64,000 nucleotides of DNA from Photobacterium iliopiscarium. Its GTDB lineage: Bacteria > Pseudomonadota > Gammaproteobacteria > Enterobacterales > Vibrionaceae. The stretch covers positions 62,001 through 126,000 of the forward strand of contig NZ_PYOO01000004.1 of assembly GCF_003026395.1 (NCBI RefSeq). Reading direction: 5' to 3'. The notes under the pieces were generated by a model. It did no database searches. It saw nothing but the letters and a program-made list of their open reading frames with translations, and was not told the DNA's origin. Position numbers and translations under genes: made by a program. This document shows positions 15,455 to 24,028 of the stretch, one piece after another; position 1 is the stretch's first letter, and every line of letters begins with the position of its first letter.

Positions 15455-16975
15455 ATGCTATTTGATACAAATCTTACGGGAAAAACTCTAGATCCAATTC
15501 ACGGTATAATTCGTCTGACAGAATTAGAATTAGATTTTATTGATCATCCATTATTTCAACGATTAAGGAATATCAAGCAAAATACATTTCTTTACAAAGT
15601 TTTTCCTTCTGCAATGCATAGTCGTTTCGAACATTCTCTAGGTGTGATGCATTTAGCTTATGAGATTTTAGATAATATGGAGATAAATGCTCATCGTTAT
15701 AAAAGAAAGTATGGCGATGATGTTATTTTTACGAAGCTTTCTAATTTACCTATATCTAATATACAAGAGCTTCGATTGGCAGCTTTAATGCATGATATCG
15801 GTCATGGACCTATGTCTCATCAATTCGACTCTTTTATGTGTAATAAAGCGGAATTCCAAAGTTACTTTGGTGATAACTATCCTCAAATTGTTGATTTAAT
15901 TGCTGATGGTGGTCATGTAGAACATGAACATATGTCTCTTCTTTTTGCTAAAATTATTTATGAGAGTTTACCTGAAAAAAAGCGTTGTAAAATAAATATT
16001 GATAATGTTCTTTCTATCATAGAAAAGGATTATCAGAAGGAAATTTCTGTAGAATTAAATGGTTGTATGGTAGATGTTTTACCATTGTTTACGTCAATAA
16101 TATCTTCCTGTCCTATTGATGCAGATCGAATGGATTATCTTTTAAGGGATAGTTATTTTTCTGGAGTTAAGTGTGGTATTTACGACCATAATAGACTGTT
16201 TATGTCTATGGTTCCTGTTGTTGCTGAAAATAAAGTCTTTTTAGCTTACAAAGAAAGCGGATTAGATTCGATAGTTGAATTTATTAATGCACGGGCAAAT
16301 TTGTTTGGGCAAGTTTATTATCATAAAACAAATCGCTCTTTTTCGTCTATGTTGAGTAAAGTTTGCGAGCTTTCAAAAAAACATAATTCAGATGTGGCAT
16401 TGTTTGATTTTACATTACCCACTGATGCTGAACAGGGCTCCTATATTGAACAAATCCAAAAGTTTTATCTTGATAATTCAGATGATTATTTCTTGAATGA
16501 ACAGTTAGAGTTGTTGATTGGTAATATTAAATCAGCTGTCACTATTAATAATGATATTATTTCTAGAAAGCCGTGGCGTAAAGTCTATGAATCAAAAATA
16601 TATCCTTCAAAATTATGTATTATAGATGTAATTGACAATAATAAAGTAAATTTATTGAAGTCAATAATAAACAAATTAATAGCAGATCAAGATATTGATG
16701 ACTCAATGTTTACTATTGATGTTATGACTGATAACGCATTTAAAGATATAGCAAAGACAGAGATAAAACTCCTTGAAAAACAGCTTGATGGAAAATATGC
16801 TATTACAAAATTTAAGGATGCTAATGATAAATTATATCGATATCAATCAATTAAGTGTTTTATAAGAATATTCGCTCATAAATCAGTGTCTGAGCGATTT
16901 AGTATTAAATTGATTCAGTTAATAGATAAAGTTAAAGATGAGTTTATAAAAGAACATTCTTTAGTGAAAAGATAA
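15455..16975 (+). CDS. SAMHD1-like HD phosphohydrolase
   Basis: A 506-residue HD-superfamily protein. The N-terminus has the SAMHD1/YwfO pattern: DPIHGIIRLTELELDFID, FQRLRNIKQ, VFPSAMHSRFEHSLGV (His60), then LMHDIGHGPMSHQFD (His113-Asp114) and CPIDADRMDYLLRDSYFSG completing the metal site. Relatives hydrolyse dNTPs; some limit phages by draining nucleotides. The C-terminal 200 residues are helical and lack a recognised domain. ATG 15455 follows AGGTAT; the frame extends upstream to 15392 without family character. Strongly AT-rich compared with core genes, and located among mobile remnants, so it is probably acquired cargo. Confidence 0.82.
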   Translation: MLFDTNLTGKTLDPIHGIIRLTELELDFIDHPLFQRLRNIKQNTFLYKVFPSAMHSRFEHSLGVMHLAYEILDNMEINAHRYKRKYGDDVIFTKLSNLPISNIQELRLAALMHDIGHGPMSHQFDSFMCNKAEFQSYFGDNYPQIVDLIADGGHVEHEHMSLLFAKIIYESLPEKKRCKINIDNVLSIIEKDYQKEISVELNGCMVDVLPLFTSIISSCPIDADRMDYLLRDSYFSGVKCGIYDHNRLFMSMVPVVAENKVFLAYKESGLDSIVEFINARANLFGQVYYHKTNRSFSSMLSKVCELSKKHNSDVALFDFTLPTDAEQGSYIEQIQKFYLDNSDDYFLNEQLELLIGNIKSAVTINNDIISRKPWRKVYESKIYPSKLCIIDVIDNNKVNLLKSIINKLIADQDIDDSMFTIDVMTDNAFKDIAKTEIKLLEKQLDGKYAITKFKDANDKLYRYQSIKCFIRIFAHKSVSERFSIKLIQLIDKVKDEFIKEHSLVKR

Positions 16976-17010
16976 ACTTTTGATTACTTTTCAAAATTAT
17001 AAGTCAAAAA

Positions 17011-17042
17011 AATAAAGCGATCGCCAAGATCGCTTTATTTTT
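17011..17042. terminator. Bidirectional terminator after the HD gene
   Basis: AATAAAGCGATC-GCCAA-GATCGCTTTATT with further T; twelve-base perfect stem. It serves the HD gene on the plus strand, but a related hairpin also follows alpA at 18048-18071, so it came with the alpA 3' end. Confidence 0.85.
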
Positions 17043-17111
17043 AAAACTGCTTTCCAAATCGACTTGTATTATTTTTCCATTCTTCAACAGCAGAACGTAA
17101 CTAGCGTAAGA
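17043..17111 (-). pseudogene. alpA 3' end, broken copy
   Basis: On the minus strand the bases encode LR-stop-LRSAVEEWKNNTSRFGKQF-stop, clearly the last 20 or so residues of the intact AlpA at 18080-18421, where the sequence reads LRWLRSAVEEWKDNTSRFGKRF. The Trp codon has become TAG. The copy includes the downstream hairpin, as in the intact gene. It marks another duplicated element end inside the island. Confidence 0.82.
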
Positions 17112-17189
17112 GTCGAAATACAATATTCAAGTTGTGGAGTATAGTGGTATAATTAAAATTTACTATTATAAACAATTCGTTATGGTTGG

Positions 17190-17963
17190 GTGATTTCATT
17201 GAGCATCAAAGAAAAGCTTAAGTTTCTAAAAGTGAATGAGCATAATATCTATGTGATTCATTATTCGTGTGAAAATTTAAATGACAACAATGAAAATATT
17301 TCACCTCGTGTAACCTCTATCGCGGCACTACATCTTCAAAGTCATACAATGCATAGCTTTTCAATTCACCTTGTTGCCGAGAAGCTGCATATAGGCCGAG
17401 ATAAGATTGCTGAGAACTACAATGAATTAGAAAAACAGATGCTAACTGATTTTTATTCTTTTGTTCGTGATAATAATGGTGCATTGTGGCTGCATTGGAA
17501 TATGTCTAATATCAACTACGGCTTTGAAGCCTTATCTCATCGATATGAAGTACTTTCCGGTGAGAGAGGTGTAAGAATCCAAGACACGAGTAAACATAAT
17601 TTATCTAGCTTAATTATAGAAAAATATGGTAAAGATAGTATTGCTCACCCAAGAATGAAAACTCTGCAAAATTTAAATGATGGTAATCATCGTGATAATC
17701 TTAGTGGTGAAGAAGAAGTTAAAGCTTTCCAAGATAAAGAGTTTGTTAGACTTCATAAGTCTACAATGTCTAAGGTTTACTGGTTCCAATCAATGTATTT
17801 TTTGCTGCAAAAAAAAGGTGTAAAAGTATCTAACTATAACTGGTCTCAGAAGTTAAATAACCTAATGGAAAAATCGTGGGTAAAATTGTTGGGATTTATA
17901 GCTGTCATTTTGACTTTAGCACAAGCGGCTCAGATTGCATACGCTCAATTGCTCGTCCCGTAA
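17190..17963 (+). CDS. Unknown protein with C-terminal membrane helix
   Basis: A 257-residue protein. The first 210 residues are soluble, with a beta-rich start (NIYVIHYSCENLNDN; VTSIAALHLQSHTMHSFSIH) and ALWLHWNMSNINYGFEALSHRY. The layout slightly recalls DEDD-type nucleases, but a full acidic set was not found, so this is only a hint. Residues about 232-252 (VKLLGFIAVILTLAQAAQIA) form one membrane helix near the C-terminus. Start GTG 17190, or TTG 17199 which has better spacing to GGGTG. AT-rich; sits between the two alpA ends. A membrane-tethered effector of a defence gene is possible but unproven. Confidence 0.7.
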   Translation: MISLSIKEKLKFLKVNEHNIYVIHYSCENLNDNNENISPRVTSIAALHLQSHTMHSFSIHLVAEKLHIGRDKIAENYNELEKQMLTDFYSFVRDNNGALWLHWNMSNINYGFEALSHRYEVLSGERGVRIQDTSKHNLSSLIIEKYGKDSIAHPRMKTLQNLNDGNHRDNLSGEEEVKAFQDKEFVRLHKSTMSKVYWFQSMYFLLQKKGVKVSNYNWSQKLNNLMEKSWVKLLGFIAVILTLAQAAQIAYAQLLVP

Positions 17964-18047
17964 GAAGATGAATTGGCGAAAATGAGGAATATTTCGAGTA
18001 GCCCTGATGAAAGATTTAAGCATGATTATTGAATGTTATTAAAAAAA

Positions 18048-18072
18048 CAAAGCGATCTTTCACCAAGATCGC
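18048..18072 (-). terminator. Hairpin after alpA
   Basis: AGCGATC and GATCGCT arms with a nine-base loop; the minus-strand exit has T residues. Related in sequence to the hairpin at 17011-17042. Confidence 0.65.
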
Positions 18073-18079
18073 TCTGCTT

Positions 18080-18421
18080 CTAAAATCGTTTTCCAAACCG
18101 ACTAGTATTATCTTTCCATTCTTCAACAGCAGAACGTAACCAACGTAAGGGCATCAGTGTGACTGGCTCAGGGAAGCCGCGTGTTTGTCGCCACTTATAA
18201 ATAGTTGCTCGACTTGTGATTTGAAACATCTCTAATACTTCAACGTGACTAATCAAAAGATGTGTTGATTGCTCATTAAGTTCAGCATAAGTTTTTGCTG
18301 GTGGCGGTGAATCTGGTAGTTGCTTTTCCTGTTTACTTTTATAGTGTGACGGTGTCACGTTTAAGCTGTTTTCTGTGGCATAAGAGATATTTACAGTAGG
18401 GTAGCTGTTGTAATCGAACAT
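18080..18421 (-). CDS. alpA: AlpA-family phage regulatory protein
   Basis: A 113-residue MerR-like small DNA-binding protein of the AlpA family, seen in HLLISHVEVLEMFQ, ITSRATIYKWRQTRGFPEPV and the LRWLRSAVEEWKDN end. AlpA-type proteins switch on excision or satellite functions in P4-like prophages and islands. It has a longer N-terminus (about 60 residues, Pro- and Ser-rich) than E. coli AlpA. ATG 18421 follows AAGGA at good spacing; a longer frame to 18463 is less likely. Intact, unlike the copy at 17043-17111. Confidence 0.85.
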   Translation of the reverse strand: MFDYNSYPTVNISYATENSLNVTPSHYKSKQEKQLPDSPPPAKTYAELNEQSTHLLISHVEVLEMFQITSRATIYKWRQTRGFPEPVTLMPLRWLRSAVEEWKDNTSRFGKRF

Positions 18422-18475
18422 GTTTGATTCCTTATTCGCATGTTGTACTAACAAAATTAGCAAGACGAACCCGAT

Positions 18476-18748
18476 TCATAGAGAATAAGGACAGCCATAA
18501 CTATCAGAAAACCAACCAATGATATCTATATTTAGCTCAGAACATATTTGAAATGCTATATATGCAGATAAAGAAGAAACAATTTCTATATTACGAATGT
18601 GTTTAAGATTAGCTCCATTTTTATGGACCTCATTTAGAAGAATATTATAAACCTTTAACAGTTGTTTGTGATAATTATTATCTGGTTGATTTTCTTGCCA
18701 TATTTCAATTTGCTTACCAAGATTATAAAATTCGGCTGTTGCAGGCAT
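18476..18748 (-). CDS. Small protein of unknown function upstream of alpA
   Basis: A 90-residue frame beginning MPATAEFYNLGKQIEIWQEN, mostly helical, with a hydrophobic middle (VSSLSAYIAFQICSEL). No family recognised and no clear ribosome site. It runs in the alpA direction with a 54-base gap to its start, so it could be the first gene of a small island operon. Confidence 0.5.
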   Translation of the reverse strand: MPATAEFYNLGKQIEIWQENQPDNNYHKQLLKVYNILLNEVHKNGANLKHIRNIEIVSSLSAYIAFQICSELNIDIIGWFSDSYGCPYSL

Positions 18749-19314
18749 TATTGAAAATGTTATAACATCATTTGGTTTTTTTTGTCATTTAGAACATAAT
18801 CACTAAAAATAGTCCACCTGGAAACATCATTGTTTTTTTTAAAAATCTTTAAATCTAGCATTATTTTTTTTATTAAATGTGTCATCAAATGCTAACAAAA
18901 AGTTATGTAATACTAATCCGGCGTTTTTTTGACCATAATGATGAATTCCGTAAATTGAATTGGTTATGTTCATAAAAATATATAATTCCGATTAATGACA
19001 ATAAAAAAGGTCCTTAATTTTAATATCATTTTTAAACGTTGCAATCATATTAGTGAATGTTTTCAATTCTATTGATATTAGTCAATTATTATGAACTTAC
19101 TATTGTTGGGTAGGAGACTTACTTTGGGGGTGTATATTTTTATATTAGAGGATAAATCATTTATAGGTTCTTTTAAATCATCAAAAAGATCAAACGAGTG
19201 TAACTCTCGGGAAATAAAAATTTTCTGGCCTTCTTAGCCACCACCACCGAGGTTGGTAATTTAGATCATTTTCGGTGGTGAAGGGCTGAGCGTGATGCGT
19301 AACGCTTTTTTAAG
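18749..19314. other. Non-coding stretch between alpA module and the two-gene pair
   Basis: About 560 AT-rich bases with no credible ORF. Near its right end CACCACCG (19242-19249) and CGGTGGTG (19273-19280) are complementary, and AGCGT-ACGCT followed by six T (about 19289-19311) looks like a plus-strand terminator, although the nearest genes run on the minus strand. It may be the end of a lost gene. Confidence 0.45.
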
Positions 19315-20559
19315 TTATAAATACTGCGTTAAAGTCTTTAAAAAAGAGATAGAATAAGTGATGAACTGTGGGTTCATTTTAAGCCAGACAAAAAGTATAG
19401 AAAATAGCCAAATAGACCAGATTATTTTTTTAATAAAAGACATGCTAGATTGAGCTTTATCAACCATTTTTGATAAGTCTTTTTCTGTTTTTTCTGCTTC
19501 TTCTCTTATCTCAGATTTTTGGTTTAAAACTTGATACCGAGAAAATACATTTGTTATTTGTTTTCTTATATGTTTGAACGAGCAATTATATATATTCAGC
19601 GATGAGTGTATTACTATACAAGTAGCTAAAAGTGCAACTACAACACCAATTGCATTAATTAAATTGTCGACTCTCATTACAGCACTAATAGCAATCATGG
19701 CACCAGGAATAGCTAAAGCTTTAGTTTGAGCTGAAGAGGTAATATCATTTATTTTACCCGTGTATTCTAAATCTTTAGAGTTTATCTCTTGAATTACTTT
19801 ATTTATTTTAAAATCACTTATGAATATATTATGGTGTTCATTATATATTTTATGTAATTTAACAAGATTACTCATACAATATGTGAAAATATTATTGCTA
19901 TCACTAAGTGTTTGTATTAAAGAATCAAAAGCAGAGCGCATACAGTTTTTACGCTCTTTGTCTTGTTGATCGTCTAGTTCAATACATTGTTTTAATTTGG
20001 ATAATGAGTCTAAACTATTATCCAAATTAATCTTAATGAATAAATTATTAAAATCCTCATAATCTATTGTTGTTTGAACTGAATGTTTAGCTCCTCCATC
20101 ATCATTATTAACAAGTAATACTACTTTCTGAGACCCTTTTATCTTTCCAGATTCAGGGATAGAGTGATCAGATAATTCTGCAAGTAGAGAACGAAACCCT
20201 AAAAATAATGTTATTTTTTTATGTATTTCTAACTCTTCAGAATAGACGAATAATTTGTTGTTAGTTGGATTGAAATACATACAATTTAATGGGTGCTCCC
20301 CATGAGTATCGGCGTATTCAAATATTTGCTCTTCACCAATATAGAAGACTTGTACTTTCCAGGCTGTTTTCCCGATCTTAAAGCGTAATTTGTTATCTCT
20401 AATAGGTCTACTAGGTGAAGTGTAGCCCAACTCTTTAAATTCATTTAAAATTGATGGTTGGTCACAATCTTCAGTTAATTCAAACGTAAGGGCGCTAGTA
20501 TCTTCGTTAGATATAATAAGATTTTCAAGTCGACAATGTAATTTGTGAAGAGTTGTCAT
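19315..20559 (-). CDS. Membrane protein, second gene of candidate two-gene system
   Basis: A 414-residue protein. Residues 1-270 are soluble, mixed alpha/beta then helical. Residues about 281-319 hold two hydrophobic helices (ALAIPGAMIAISAV and NAIGVVVALLATCIVIHSSL), residues 330-375 are a charged coiled-coil-like linker, and residues about 379-413 give one or two more helices (IIWSIWLFSILFVWL and a weaker last one). No family recognised. It starts one base after the stop of the NA37 gene, so the two are coupled. A soluble sensing part joined to membrane helices fits an effector that damages or depolarises the membrane; this is inference. Confidence 0.75.
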   Translation of the reverse strand: MTTLHKLHCRLENLIISNEDTSALTFELTEDCDQPSILNEFKELGYTSPSRPIRDNKLRFKIGKTAWKVQVFYIGEEQIFEYADTHGEHPLNCMYFNPTNNKLFVYSEELEIHKKITLFLGFRSLLAELSDHSIPESGKIKGSQKVVLLVNNDDGGAKHSVQTTIDYEDFNNLFIKINLDNSLDSLSKLKQCIELDDQQDKERKNCMRSAFDSLIQTLSDSNNIFTYCMSNLVKLHKIYNEHHNIFISDFKINKVIQEINSKDLEYTGKINDITSSAQTKALAIPGAMIAISAVMRVDNLINAIGVVVALLATCIVIHSSLNIYNCSFKHIRKQITNVFSRYQVLNQKSEIREEAEKTEKDLSKMVDKAQSSMSFIKKIIWSIWLFSILFVWLKMNPQFITYSISFLKTLTQYL

Positions 20560-20560
20560 A

Positions 20561-21757
20561 TCAACTACCTGATTTTTCTATCATTCTTAGTATTTTTTCG
20601 CGAAGTTTAGAGTTGTTTATTCGAATTTCTAAACGTTTAGTTTGTTTATTATATTCGACATCCTTACCATCGCCTGAATTACCTATTTCATTGTTACAAT
20701 GAAGTTTTGCTATAAGCCCATGATCTTCATCAGATAAATCAATCCAATGTTGGTCTTCAATTTGTTTTCGAGTTGGTTCAATATAATAATTAATTAATAG
20801 TTCATTTTCGTTAACAAACGTAATAAAAGTATCTTTTAGGTGCTCATATTCTTTAGGCAGTTCTGACTCGATAACGGTAGCAGCTTCTGATAATGAGAAA
20901 GAAGTTGTCTCTGATTTTTTTGTTTTTGCTAACAAGCCTGTTAGTTTGCTAGTGGCATTTTCTTCAAAATCAGAAGATAATCCGTTAATAACGCTAAATT
21001 GAGATATTGCTTCATACAGATTTTGTAAAGACTGCCCATTGTCTGATTTTTCTTTGCAGCCGAAAGCTGTTCTGAAATATTCAGCTGATGATGAACCTCT
21101 AATAAATTTTAAATATGCTTCTGACTCTAGAGTATTAGGATAACATTGACTAAATAAATCAATATTAATTGATACTGCTTGCTTTAATGCTTCTAGATTA
21201 ATATGTGCTGCTGATTTTGGTAACAATAAACTATCAGTTGTAAAATCAAAACCTAATTTTGTATCAACCATAACAGCTAAAAATTTGCCAAAGTCATCAT
21301 TTTTTGTATTACGATAATGCATGAAGACTATTTTACAACTACTAACTTTATGGACTCCTGTCTCAAAAATTTTTGCAGTTAATTCAGAAGTCATACTTTT
21401 AACTAAAAGCTTGAAATCTTCTTGAGATGCTGATGATTGAATATATTTATGAATATGAGATGGAATCTTATTGTCTGTGTTTTTTTCATAATAGCTATGG
21501 AACTTATTTTTACGTTTAAATTTAAGTTCAACTTGTTTAATGAAATTATATGAAACGTCTTCTTTTTGTAATGGCCATAACATACCTAATTTTGGAACAA
21601 TCGTTTGTTTTTTCTTATCAATATCTAATTCTAAAGTGACAGCATGAACGGCAACTAGTTCGTTTAGTGATGGATCAATTAATGGTATGGCGATCGCATC
21701 GCAACTTGGGCACTCTGATTGAGAAAAACTGGTATCACAATTATGGCAAGTGTACAT
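20561..21757 (-). CDS. Zinc-ribbon nucleoid-associated (NA37) protein, first gene of the pair
   Basis: A 398-residue protein. It opens with a zinc ribbon (Cys4, Cys7, Cys16, Cys19: CHNC, then CPSC). Then follows a domain resembling the 37-kDa nucleoid-associated family (PF04245, YejK/NdpA): VAVHAVTLELDID, GKFLAVMVDTKLGFDF, AYLKFIRGSSSAEYFRTAFGC and LQNLYEAISQF. Core YejK proteins lack the zinc ribbon and are about 335 residues. The family binds nucleoid DNA, so this protein could sense nucleic acid for its membrane partner. AGG precedes ATG 21757 by eight bases. Assignment by pattern recall; moderate certainty. Confidence 0.72.
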   Translation of the reverse strand: MYTCHNCDTSFSQSECPSCDAIAIPLIDPSLNELVAVHAVTLELDIDKKKQTIVPKLGMLWPLQKEDVSYNFIKQVELKFKRKNKFHSYYEKNTDNKIPSHIHKYIQSSASQEDFKLLVKSMTSELTAKIFETGVHKVSSCKIVFMHYRNTKNDDFGKFLAVMVDTKLGFDFTTDSLLLPKSAAHINLEALKQAVSINIDLFSQCYPNTLESEAYLKFIRGSSSAEYFRTAFGCKEKSDNGQSLQNLYEAISQFSVINGLSSDFEENATSKLTGLLAKTKKSETTSFSLSEAATVIESELPKEYEHLKDTFITFVNENELLINYYIEPTRKQIEDQHWIDLSDEDHGLIAKLHCNNEIGNSGDGKDVEYNKQTKRLEIRINNSKLREKILRMIEKSGS

Positions 21758-22624
21758 AGATAAAACCTAGAAGTATTTTTTTGACATTATATGCATGTAG
21801 ATTGTTATGTATAGTGTTTTGAACTATTAGTGATAACTATGTTGATTTTATAGATTATGATTGTTTTTTTTGATACTAATTTGACTGATGAGAGTGATAT
21901 TTAAGCTGTCATGATTAGTTTAGGATATGCTAGATTGATATAATAATTAGCTAATTTTGTCCCTGAAATGTCCTCAGTAATAAATAAAGTCGTTTAGCTA
22001 TTCTATATTAGATAGTTATAAGTAACGTATTAGAGTCAATCCCGTATAATTTTAGCTCATTGGTCTTTTTCATTATTATCCCAAAGCTGCGGAGTTAATG
22101 AAACGGCTAGCTATTTGCTAATATAAAGGTGGCATCCATACCATTCTCACTTGAGCTAATTAGATTTAAAGGCTTTTAATCTGAAAATTAGCCATCTCAA
22201 GTTTAGTGAAATACGATGTAAACTCGCTGAATAAACCAAAATGAAACCATAATTCCTATGATATATAACGGTATTTGTTGAAAGATAAGCTGTTCGATTT
22301 CTACGCCAATATTAAAAAATATGCCAGTGTTAGAGGAATGCGGGTTTGTTGCCGTCCAGTCGCTTTTTAGTGCACTTGCAAAACTTAAATTGCCAAAAAG
22401 TTCAAATAAAAACGAGATTAGCCACGGTAAGCGTCGGCTTAATATCTCTTGGTAAGAGATAGAATACCGTTGTTTTTATACATTAAATATTGAAATGTAA
22501 ATTCTTACTTATAGCGTGTAAAAGCGATAGTTGTTTGTTTTTTTTGTGATATATATGTAATAGAAAGATAAAGTTCAGTTATGAATTCCAATAAAAATAT
22601 TATCAAAATAATAAAGGAAGTGTC
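21758..22624. other. Long non-coding stretch upstream of the two-gene pair and lldD
   Basis: About 870 AT-rich bases with no credible ORF. The left part must hold the promoter of the NA37 pair. The middle (about 22050-22450) has a higher GC than its flanks and coding-like phrases broken by stops, perhaps a decayed gene or insertion sequence. TATCTCTT-GGT-AAGAGATA at 22443-22461 is a perfect palindrome. The right end carries the ribosome site of lldD. This is the likely right junction of the island. Confidence 0.4.
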
Positions 22625-23788
22625 ATGAAAGACTATTTTAATACTGCATATCCATCCATCGATCATCTAAGAAAAAAAGCCAAATCACGGTTACCGAAGT
22701 TTGCGTTTGAATACGTAGATGGCGGTTGTAACAATGAAATTGGTTTAAGACGAAACACAGATGATATTCGTAAGCTTGAACTTATTCCTTATTATTTAAG
22801 AGATTATAAGGATGTATCTTTAAAAACTACATTGTTTGGTGAAACTTACGATGCGCCATTTGGTGTAAGCCCCGTTGGACTTCAAGGCTTAATTTGGCCG
22901 CAAGCACCTGAGATTTTAGCGAAAGCGGCTTTTGATCATAATGTACCGTTTGTATTGAGTACGGTTTCTACTGCGTCGATTGAAACTATTGCTGAAATTA
23001 CTGAGGGTAAAATGTGGTTTCAACTTTATCACCCTGTTGATGATGCTATTACAGATGATTTACTTGCTCGTTGTAAGGCGGCAGGGGTTAAAACCTTAGT
23101 CTTACTATCTGATGTTCCAACCTTTGCTTATCGTCCTAAAGAAATAAAAAATGGATTGGCGATGCCGCCAAAAATGACAGCAGAAAATATGCTGCAAATT
23201 ATGCTTTCTCCTGAATGGGCATTGGAGACATTAATTAAAGGCAAGCCGGAATTTAAATCGTGAACCAAATATATGTCTGGTTCGATGAATATGCACCACT
23301 TAGCGTTATTTATGGATAAAACATTTAATGGACGTTTAAGTGAAGAGAAAGTACGTAAGTTACGTGATAAGTGGGACGGTAACTTAGTGCTAAAAGGGTT
23401 ATCGACTGTTGAAGATGCAAAAAAAGCGATTGAAATCGGTCTTGATGGGATCATCGTTTCAAACCACGGTGGACGTCAATTGGATGCGGGTCCATCAACC
23501 ATCAGTAAAGGCATTGAAATTCTTAATGCTTGTAAAGGCCAAACAACCATTATGATGGATAGTGGTATTAGAGAAGGTTCTGATGTTGCTTGTACGCTGG
23601 CGGCGGGCATGGACTTTACATTTATGGGCCGTAGTTTTATGTACAGTGTGGGTGCTCTTGGTCAAAATGGGGGTTATCACGCAATGAATATGTTGAAAAA
23701 ACAACTTCAACAAGTGATGGAGCAAGTGTGTTGTGAAAAACCACAAGATTTGCCAAATCATCTGGCTCAAATTAAAAATCTTTGGTAA
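22625..23788 (+). pseudogene. lldD: L-lactate dehydrogenase (FMN) with in-frame TGA
   Basis: LldD oxidises L-lactate to pyruvate at the inner membrane using FMN. The frame 22625-23788 reads as a full FMN-dependent alpha-hydroxy-acid dehydrogenase: FAFEYVDGGCNNE, PVGLQGLIWP, LSTVSTASIE, LVLLSDVPTF, then LVLKGLSTVEDA, IIVSNHGGRQLDAGPST with the active His, and GIREGSDV. One TGA at 23261-23263 (KS-stop-TKYMSG) interrupts it with no frame change; Leu TTA to TGA is one substitution. AAGGAAG precedes the start. Otherwise intact, so the lesion is recent, or a sequencing error, or read through. Confidence 0.85.
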
Positions 23789-23825
23789 CTAACTGTTTAT
23801 TGATATTACAAATAAGCATGATAAG

Positions 23826-23850
23826 AAGGTGTACTGAGTGCACCTTTTTT
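23826..23850 (+). terminator. Terminator of lldD
   Basis: AAGGTG and CACCTT arms with a nine-base loop, then TTTT. Downstream of lldD. Confidence 0.75.
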
Positions 23851-23893
23851 ATTGGTTAATGATGAAACGGTTAAATTCTATTTTTATCTTTAA

Positions 23894-24028
23894 ATGAAAT
23901 ATTTGTACACTGCACCATTGCGTGATGTTCTTGCTGATGTTGGTGTAACAGAAGATATGGCACACTATAAAGTGCAACGTCGCTGTAAAAAATCACAGGG
24001 TGACGGCAGTATTTTATGTGACGTTTAA
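23894..24028 (+). other. Small plus-strand frame, possibly a gene remnant
   Basis: A 44-codon frame starting MKYLYTAPLRDVL and ending ILCDV, with coding-like composition but no ribosome site. It overlaps the 3' end of the convergent TetR gene by 15 bases. It may be the tail of a lost enzyme gene; no family recognised. Confidence 0.3.

Noticed and set aside
23261-23263. TGA of lldD as a selenocysteine codon
   Set aside because: No selenocysteine-type hairpin was seen behind it, and the family has no redox Cys at that place; a simple nonsense change from Leu is more likely.
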